Position numbers and translations under genes: made by a program. A stretch of 5,022 nt of DNA from Chitinispirillaceae bacterium (GTDB taxonomy: Bacteria; Fibrobacterota; Chitinivibrionia; Chitinivibrionales; Chitinispirillaceae). The notes under the pieces are model-generated. The model made no database searches, was not told where the DNA came from, and saw nothing but the letters and a program-made list of their open reading frames with translations. Shown here piece after piece: positions 1 through 3,775 of this stretch (position 1 is the stretch's first letter; each line of letters begins with the position of its first letter). Location of the stretch: contig JAFGOU010000095.1 of the NCBI GenBank assembly GCA_016926315.1, positions 1 through 5,022 on the forward strand, read 5' to 3'.

Positions 1-61
1 AGGTGTTTGCAAAAACCGCCGCTGAAGCGATAAGTACCAGCCCGATTGAGCGAAGAAACAT
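1..61 (-). CDS. N-terminus of an exported protein (Sec signal peptide), cut by the left window edge
   Basis: Reading the minus strand from the ATG at 61, the first 20 codons give MFLRSIGLVLIASAAVFANT. This is a textbook Sec signal peptide: a basic residue (Arg4), a hydrophobic core (about residues 5-13) and a small-residue cleavage region ending V-F-A before Asn19, which fits signal peptidase I. There is no lipobox cysteine in the visible part. The start is supported by a GAGG Shine-Dalgarno sequence on the minus strand (complement of about 67-70), 5 bases before the ATG. The rest of the gene lies outside the window, so its function cannot be told. It points the same way as the PAS-LuxR gene upstream but is separated from it by more than 300 bases, so it probably has its own promoter. 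It is exported to the periplasm or beyond. Confidence 0.72.
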   Translation of the reverse strand, partial: MFLRSIGLVLIASAAVFANT

Positions 62-221
62 GGCGACCTCGTTTGTTAAGCGTTTAAAAAAAAGGCGAAA
101 ATCCGTTGCTATCGTTATTAAAATGGCCTGCGGAGGGTTAAAAGGTATTTCCGCAATTCCCGGATAGTAGAAATATACCTTGGTTCCGGCGAGTTGCCTT
201 ACGGGAAGATATCGTAGTTAT

Positions 222-240
222 TACATAGCTTGTCTATGTA
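222..240. repeat. Perfect hairpin, 7-bp stem and 5-base loop
   Basis: TACATAG (222-228), loop CTTGT, CTATGTA (234-240). The stem is perfect but AT-rich, and no T-run follows on either strand, so it is not a standard rho-independent terminator. It lies inside the longer ATTCCCGGAT/ATCCGGGAAT inverted pair, so it could be the inner arm of a folded leader RNA or a protein-binding dyad. Confidence 0.5.
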
Positions 241-354
241 GTACCGGTAAAAGATTCGAAAAATCCGGGAATCAAACGGGATAAGAGGCTGAGGAACCGG
301 CTGAAAGTGCACTATAGGGCATCGGGAAACAGGCGACTATGGGGTTTGGGGGCG

Positions 355-371
355 GAACACAGGTAGTGTTC
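355..371 (-). repeat. Hairpin just after the PAS-LuxR stop codon
   Basis: GAACAC (355-360), loop AGGTA, GTGTTC (366-371). The stem is perfect over 6 bp and starts about 14 bases past the TAA of the minus-strand PAS-LuxR gene. In that direction it is followed by a C-rich run and not by T residues, so it is at most a weak or rho-assisted 3'-end structure. Confidence 0.35.
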
Positions 372-384
372 GAATCCGGATTAG

Positions 385-1503
385 TTAATGCAAAAACTTC
401 AAATACGTCGCAAGATTGACGTCTTTTTTCGAGATGGCGAGTTTTTTTCTTATACTGTTCCGGTGGGTCTCTATAGTCCTGGTGGAAATGTGCAGCGCTT
501 CGGAAATTTGCTTTGAAGAGAACCCGTTTTTTATCATGTTACATATATCAATTTCTTTCTGGGTAAGGCTGAGCATTTTTGATGAAATGTCGTTGCCGAA
601 GCTGGATGTAATTTCCTTGAGGTTCGCTTCGAGAAGCGCGGTATATCGTTCCGCAAGAAGGCTGCCTTTTCCTTTGAGCTTTTCTACCACCGGCTTCAGT
701 AGGTGGTCGACATTGGCCTGTACCTGTTTCGTAATTCTTTCTTTTTCATCGCGATTCTGGTTCATGATTTCCCGTAAAGCGGAATTTTTTTGTTCCAGAA
801 GGGCATTTTGTTCCGTAAGTTTTTCCTCGCTTTCGCGAAGAGCGTTCTCGGCCTTTTTCCTTTCGGTAATATCCCTGATGTTACACTGGGCGACTTTTGT
901 ACCTTCAACGAGATAGATATTGCTGACAAACTCAACAGCAAAAAAACGGCCATCCTTGGTAACGAGAGGCATGCTTTCATAATGAACATACCCTTTTTCC
1001 TGTAATTCCCTGAATCCGGCTTTGCTGAGCTCCGTATCTTTGAATGCGCCGATTTCCCAGATTTTTTTGCTGACGAATTCTTCCTTGGAGTACCCCAGTT
1101 TTTCTATCAGATAAGGATTTACATCGGTTATTTGGCCCGTGTCCGCATCCAGGAGCAAAACGCCGTCTTTTGCCGCTTCAAACAACCTTCGATAGCAGAT
1201 TTCCGATACGCGCAAGGCTCCTTCTGCCCTTTTATGTTCCGCAAGTTCCATTTCCAGCTCTATTATTCGCGCCTCAATCGGTTTTTCAAGACCGCGCCGC
1301 GGTTTTTCCAGCGTGTTTGTTTTCACATAGGCTCCGCAAGGATTTCCAGAATAGTCTGATTTGATATGGTTTCGCACGAATGAGAGGGGTTTCTTATAAG
1401 GTGGAAAGATTTTTTCCGGTTCCCCCTTTAAAAAAACTGGAGATTCATCAAAACAGGACCATTCCCGCTCCCCTTCACTTGTAATCAGCAATATCCATAC
1501 CAC
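385..1503 (-). CDS. PAS-domain sensor with C-terminal LuxR-type DNA-binding domain
   Basis: The open frame encodes 372 residues in three parts. A PAS domain spans about residues 100-215, with the typical RRLFEAAKDGVLLLDADTG entry and VNPYLIEKLGYSKEEF, and a PAC-like end at NIRDITERKKAE. A charged coiled coil spans about 216-265, and another short one precedes the PAS. A LuxR/GerE helix-turn-helix covers about 311-371 (LTQKEIDICNMIKNGFSSKQ, then ISTRTIETHRNSIRKKL). There is no receiver, kinase or AAA+ domain and no membrane segment, so it is a cytoplasmic one-component regulator sensing a small ligand or redox state, or a partner of an unseen sensor. The stop is TAA at 387-385. The GTG at 1503 has no Shine-Dalgarno sequence. 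An internal GTG at 1326 has GGAG five bases upstream and would give a 313-residue protein beginning just before the first coiled coil; I favour that start. The gene is divergent from the asparagine-synthetase-like gene and may control it. The domain call is firm; the ligand and targets are unknown. Confidence 0.88.
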   Translation of the reverse strand: MVWILLITSEGEREWSCFDESPVFLKGEPEKIFPPYKKPLSFVRNHIKSDYSGNPCGAYVKTNTLEKPRRGLEKPIEARIIELEMELAEHKRAEGALRVSEICYRRLFEAAKDGVLLLDADTGQITDVNPYLIEKLGYSKEEFVSKKIWEIGAFKDTELSKAGFRELQEKGYVHYESMPLVTKDGRFFAVEFVSNIYLVEGTKVAQCNIRDITERKKAENALRESEEKLTEQNALLEQKNSALREIMNQNRDEKERITKQVQANVDHLLKPVVEKLKGKGSLLAERYTALLEANLKEITSSFGNDISSKMLSLTQKEIDICNMIKNGFSSKQISEALHISTRTIETHRNSIRKKLAISKKDVNLATYLKFLH

Positions 1504-1512
1504 GGAGGGTCA

Positions 1513-1527
1513 TGGCACTCTTTTTGC
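1513..1527 (+). promoter_or_regulatory. Sigma-54 (RpoN) promoter, -24/-12 elements, facing the asparagine-synthetase-like gene
   Basis: TGGCACTCTTTTTGC matches the sigma-54 consensus TGGCAC-N5-TTGC at every defined position, with exactly 10 bases between the invariant GG (1514-1515) and GC (1526-1527). It points right, about 105 bases before the ATG at 1632, so transcription would start near 1538-1540 and leave a leader of about 90 bases. Sigma-54 promoters need an AAA+ enhancer-binding protein acting from upstream; no such gene is in the window. The site lies between the divergent genes, just upstream of the longest possible start of the PAS-LuxR gene. Confidence rests on the sequence match and the sensible position alone. 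Confidence 0.68.
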
Positions 1528-1540
1528 GGCTTTTATCATA

Positions 1541-1557
1541 ATCCAGCATAGCTGGAT
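1541..1557. repeat. Perfect 17-bp dyad in the divergent regulatory region (possible operator)
   Basis: ATCCAGC-ATA-GCTGGAT is an exact inverted repeat with 7-bp arms and a 3-base centre. It begins at about the predicted +1 of the sigma-54 promoter. On the minus strand it lies immediately upstream of TATGAT (complement of 1535-1540), a possible -10 box for the PAS-LuxR gene with no clear -35. A dimeric regulator bound here could affect both genes; as RNA it would form a leader hairpin. The PAS-LuxR protein is the obvious candidate binder, but that is inference. Confidence 0.5.
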
Positions 1558-1614
1558 AAGAGTTTGTTTTGCGCCTTGTCCCTCAGCGGGTACCGTTCAT
1601 TCCTCGATTTCAAT

Positions 1615-1622
1615 AAGAGAGG
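1615..1622 (+). promoter_or_regulatory. Ribosome binding site of the asparagine-synthetase-like gene
   Basis: AAGAGAGG lies 9 bases before the ATG at 1632, a partial match to AGGAGG at usable spacing. It supports this ATG as the start, which also places the protein's second residue exactly where the family's catalytic cysteine would be. Confidence 0.6.
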
Positions 1623-1631
1623 TCAGCAATA

Positions 1632-3464
1632 ATGCCGGGAATCAGCGCTATTGTTAAAAAGATTGGCGGTAAACCGGTAGCTGCCGGATTGTGTTCGAAT
1701 ATAAGAAAGGAGATGTTGCACTTTCCCCATTATGGCGTCCGGCAGATTCTTGCCGAGGATTTTGCAAATATGGGGTTTACCGGATACGAGGCGTATCCCC
1801 TGAAAATCATTGACGATAAGCGATTCCTTATGGTCCTGGAGGGTAGAATATATAATCTTGAAAAGAGTGCCCTTGATAAAACGCTACGGCAAATCGCTGA
1901 TGCGTTGATCGGGCCGGGGAAAACAGGCGATGATGAATTCAAACGATTTTTGCTTGCGGCGGAAGGTGAATTCGTCATCACGTTTTATGATAAAAAACAA
2001 AAACGAATGCTTCTCGCCAACGACATAATGGGCAGGCTTCCGCTGTACTATTTTCAGGACGAAGAATCGCTGATTTTTTCCCGGGAATTGAAATTTATAG
2101 TGCCTTTTTTGCAACCGGTTGCTTTCAACAAAAGCGCCATCCTCGAGTACCTGTTGTTCGGTTTTCCCTTCGAAGAAAACACGTTTATTGAAAAAGCGGG
2201 ATTTTTTCCTTATGCAACCATTGTCAGCTTTGACCAGATGACCGGGAAAGCAACCAGGGAATCCTACCATTCGCTGAATATTGATGTCTGTATCAATTCC
2301 GGCGGACGGAAAAAGATGGCCGCCGAGATGGGCCGTATTTTTATGGAAGGATTGTCCGACCGGGCAGCCTGGGTGGACAAAAACAAAACCATTGTGTCGC
2401 TGAGCGGCGGGTTCGATTCACGCGGGACGCTTGCAGGCATGAAGAAAGCAGGACTTTGTCCCATAGCGGTCACCGCGCAATCGGACGAGGAGCATTCGGC
2501 GCGCCTGGTGGCAGTCGCCATTGGAGCGGAGGTGTATGCTATTCCGCAAGGTCATAACGAAAGTGGACCGTCGTTTGGTGACATCGTATTCCTTAAAGAC
2601 GGACTTGATTGTCATCCTAATCTGGCGCAGTTGTATCAGAACCTTCAGGATCTACGGGACCGTTTTGGCGGGGACATCGTTTATTTTACCGGTATTTATG
2701 GCGGCGAGATCACGCGTCACAGCCATCCGACCGCCGGCTTGAAGTCGCTGGCGTCTCTCGTGCGGTATCTTCTGAGCGCAAATGACTCGTACAAATATTC
2801 CACCAAAAAAGTCTCTGAGATTCTGCAAATGCCTGCTTATGAAATACGGAATCACCTGCTGATGCACCTGAATACGTTTCCTGAAAAAAATATCAGGAGA
2901 AAATACGCGAGATTCAGGCATGAATACGACCGGCGATTTGCCGGAGAGGCGGAAGACCGGAACCGGTTCTATTTCTGGACGATATCGCCCTTTTTTACCT
3001 TCCCATTTTTTACCTACGTCATGAGCATTGACGAAAGAAAAAAAACATCCTGGTTATTCAGGGATTTCCTCTTCGCCATCGACCCGAACACCTGCATGGC
3101 GAAGTATTTCAATTATGGGTTACCGCTCAATAACCGGTTCATTCTCTGGGGACTTGCTTTTGCGGAGAGGATGGTCAGGCACGTTGTGGTAAAAAACCTG
3201 TTCAGGCGCCTTGCATGGTTCGCAAAGAAATGCCGTGGCATGGTGCGTGGGGCCAACGAGGGAAATAAATCAGCGGTGCAGGCGATGCGGGACGAGCTGC
3301 TGACGCTTCTGGAAGGATCCGGACCGGTCAGCAACATTTTCAACAATCCCGAATTGCCGGCGATCATCAGGCGGGAGGACGATGCCAAAGGGCTGGAAAG
3401 ATTACGGATCGTTTTTACCTATGTCGATCGCGTGACTCGCTGGCATGCCGGGTTAAGAGAATAA
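1632..3464 (+). CDS. Asparagine-synthetase-like amide-forming enzyme lacking the glutaminase nucleophile
   Basis: The protein has 610 residues with the two-domain plan of glutamine-hydrolysing asparagine synthetase. Residues 1-215 resemble the Ntn glutaminase domain: GRIYN (71-75), EGEFVITFYD (111-120), NDIMGRLPLYYF (130-141), FSRELK (149-154). It begins Met-Pro-Gly-Ile where active enzymes have Met-Cys-Gly-Ile, so the nucleophilic Cys2 is absent and it should not release ammonia from glutamine. Residues about 225-520 form the synthetase domain: the ATP-pyrophosphatase loop SLSGGFDSR (256-264), a second region TGIYGGEITRHSH (353-365) where AsnB has a GEGSDE-type motif, and AKYFNYGLPLN (490-500), whose Lys491 could be the catalytic lysine. 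Known relatives with a non-glutaminase N-terminus include beta-lactam synthetase, carbapenam synthetase and lasso-peptide cyclases. All adenylate a carboxylate and join it to an amine, so this enzyme probably activates an acid with ATP and uses a free amine or ammonia. It is cytoplasmic. It is monocistronic here, preceded by a sigma-54 promoter and divergent from the PAS-LuxR gene. No precursor peptide or partner enzyme is visible, so the substrate is unknown. Confidence 0.87.
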   Translation: MPGISAIVKKIGGKPVAAGLCSNIRKEMLHFPHYGVRQILAEDFANMGFTGYEAYPLKIIDDKRFLMVLEGRIYNLEKSALDKTLRQIADALIGPGKTGDDEFKRFLLAAEGEFVITFYDKKQKRMLLANDIMGRLPLYYFQDEESLIFSRELKFIVPFLQPVAFNKSAILEYLLFGFPFEENTFIEKAGFFPYATIVSFDQMTGKATRESYHSLNIDVCINSGGRKKMAAEMGRIFMEGLSDRAAWVDKNKTIVSLSGGFDSRGTLAGMKKAGLCPIAVTAQSDEEHSARLVAVAIGAEVYAIPQGHNESGPSFGDIVFLKDGLDCHPNLAQLYQNLQDLRDRFGGDIVYFTGIYGGEITRHSHPTAGLKSLASLVRYLLSANDSYKYSTKKVSEILQMPAYEIRNHLLMHLNTFPEKNIRRKYARFRHEYDRRFAGEAEDRNRFYFWTISPFFTFPFFTYVMSIDERKKTSWLFRDFLFAIDPNTCMAKYFNYGLPLNNRFILWGLAFAERMVRHVVVKNLFRRLAWFAKKCRGMVRGANEGNKSAVQAMRDELLTLLEGSGPVSNIFNNPELPAIIRREDDAKGLERLRIVFTYVDRVTRWHAGLRE

Positions 3465-3526
3465 AAAGGCGCAACCTACGCGTTATTAACGGTCTCATAA
3501 TCGTATGCACGAGATACACCATACCT

Positions 3527-3646
3527 GTCATTTCGACGAACGCAGTGACCCTTCGACAGGCTCAGGACAGGAGAGAAATCTCATTACGGTATAGAGATTT
3601 CTCTCCCGCCCTGAGTTTGCCGAAGTGTCGAAGGGATCGAAATGAC
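3527..3646. repeat. Interspersed palindromic repeat (REP/MITE-like), about 120 bp
   Basis: The ends are exact inverted repeats: GTCATTTCGA (3527-3536) and TCGAAATGAC (3637-3646). Nested inside are CCCTTCGACA (3549-3558) with TGTCGAAGGG (3626-3635), CTCAGG (3561-3566) with CCTGAG (3610-3615), and a perfect 13-bp stem GGAGAGAAATCTC (3570-3582) with GAGATTTCTCTCC (3594-3606) around an 11-base loop. The left arm carries about 12 extra bases (3537-3548) that the right arm lacks. Motifs of this kind (GTCATTTCGA..., ...TTCGACAGGCTCAGG) are, from memory, common high-copy palindromic repeats in many environmental bacterial genomes. It codes for nothing; it could act as a bidirectional terminator or transcript-end stabiliser, or be a non-autonomous mobile repeat. 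No target-site duplication is obvious. Confidence 0.8.
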
Positions 3647-3659
3647 CGTACCCTTTCCA

Positions 3660-3679
3660 CAATTGTGTACAGACAATTG
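3660..3679. repeat. Perfect inverted repeat, 7-bp arms
   Basis: CAATTGT (3660-3666), spacer GTACAG, ACAATTG (3673-3679). It sits 13 bases after the large palindromic repeat, in the convergent gap. Each arm contains the palindrome CAATTG, so the site could bind a dimeric protein or simply be a small hairpin at the 3' end of transcripts. Confidence 0.45.
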
Positions 3680-3680
3680 A

Positions 3681-3723
3681 CCGTTAATATGCCGCAGTGC
3701 GCCCGAAGAGCCGGCAGTAACGG
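3681..3723. repeat. Two-part hairpin, possible 3'-end structure for the minus-strand gene
   Basis: CCGTTA (3681-3686) pairs with TAACGG (3718-3723), and inside it TGCCG (3690-3694) pairs with CGGCA (3712-3716), separated by a small internal loop. The right arm overlaps another palindrome, GTAACGGTTAC (3717-3727), giving two competing folds. It is about 50 bases past the stop of the minus-strand gene but has no T-run, so it is not a classic intrinsic terminator. Confidence 0.4.
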
Positions 3724-3775
3724 TTACCATCCCGGAAGCGAAGACCGTGCAAACCCCTTGATTACCCTAACCCCG

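Larger units (their letters stand above)
62..384. other. Non-coding region with several inverted repeats, upstream of the signal-peptide gene
   Basis: No convincing gene was found on either strand. On the minus strand this region is downstream of the PAS-LuxR stop and upstream of the signal-peptide gene, so it must hold that gene's promoter and leader. Visible structure: TGCGGA (129-134) pairs with TCCGCA (150-155); the adjoining ATTCCCGGAT (156-165) is an exact inverted match to ATCCGGGAAT (263-272); GGTTCC (182-187) matches GGAACC (293-298); a hairpin lies at 222-240 and another at 355-371; AATCCGGATT (373-382) is a perfect palindrome. I compared it by eye with common riboswitch cores (cobalamin, SAM-I, TPP, c-di-GMP, ydaO), tRNA and RNase P, and none fits. 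No promoter could be assigned with confidence. Confidence 0.5.
3465..3775. other. Convergent intergenic region filled with palindromic structure
   Basis: This is the gap between the TAA of the asparagine-synthetase-like gene and the TAA of the minus-strand secreted protein. It holds a roughly 120-bp palindromic repeat (3527-3646), a 20-bp perfect inverted repeat (3660-3679) and a two-part hairpin (3681-3723). The first 60 bases contain only a short palindrome, CGTTATTAACG (3481-3491). No canonical terminator with a T-run was seen for either gene; the hairpins may do that job in both directions. The open frame crossing it from 3545 is a by-product of the repeat. Confidence 0.6.

Noticed and set aside
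60..167. Plus-strand frame of 35 codons starting at the ATG at 60
   Set aside because: It is antisense to the signal-peptide gene's start and leader, with no ribosome binding site and a Lys/Arg-rich product typical of A-rich non-coding DNA.
241..320. Riboswitch (cobalamin, SAM-I, TPP, cyclic di-GMP or ydaO type)
   Set aside because: By eye, none of the conserved core sequences or junctions of these classes fits on either strand.
366..382. tRNA or tmRNA 3' part, because of the T-loop-like GTTCGAATCC
   Set aside because: The flanking bases cannot form the T stem, and there is no acceptor stem or anticodon arm.
416..916. Plus-strand open frame of 166 codons
   Set aside because: It is the antisense shadow of the PAS-LuxR gene, rich in Phe, Ser and Arg as expected from reading a coiled-coil gene backwards.
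1512..1541. Nine-codon plus-strand frame (MALFLRLLS) as a leader peptide or tiny precursor
   Set aside because: Its only ribosome binding sequence is 2 bases from the ATG, which is too close, and it overlaps the sigma-54 promoter upstream of the expected transcript start.
1504..1631. Lasso-peptide or other RiPP precursor gene next to the cyclase-like enzyme
   Set aside because: No small frame with a leader-core look is present here or in 3465-3775, and there are no PqqD-like or transglutaminase-like partners. A lasso cluster is not supported.
1884..2270. Minus-strand open frame of 128 codons
   Set aside because: It lies wholly within the asparagine-synthetase-like gene, whose own reading is supported by conserved motifs; no domain is seen in the antisense product.
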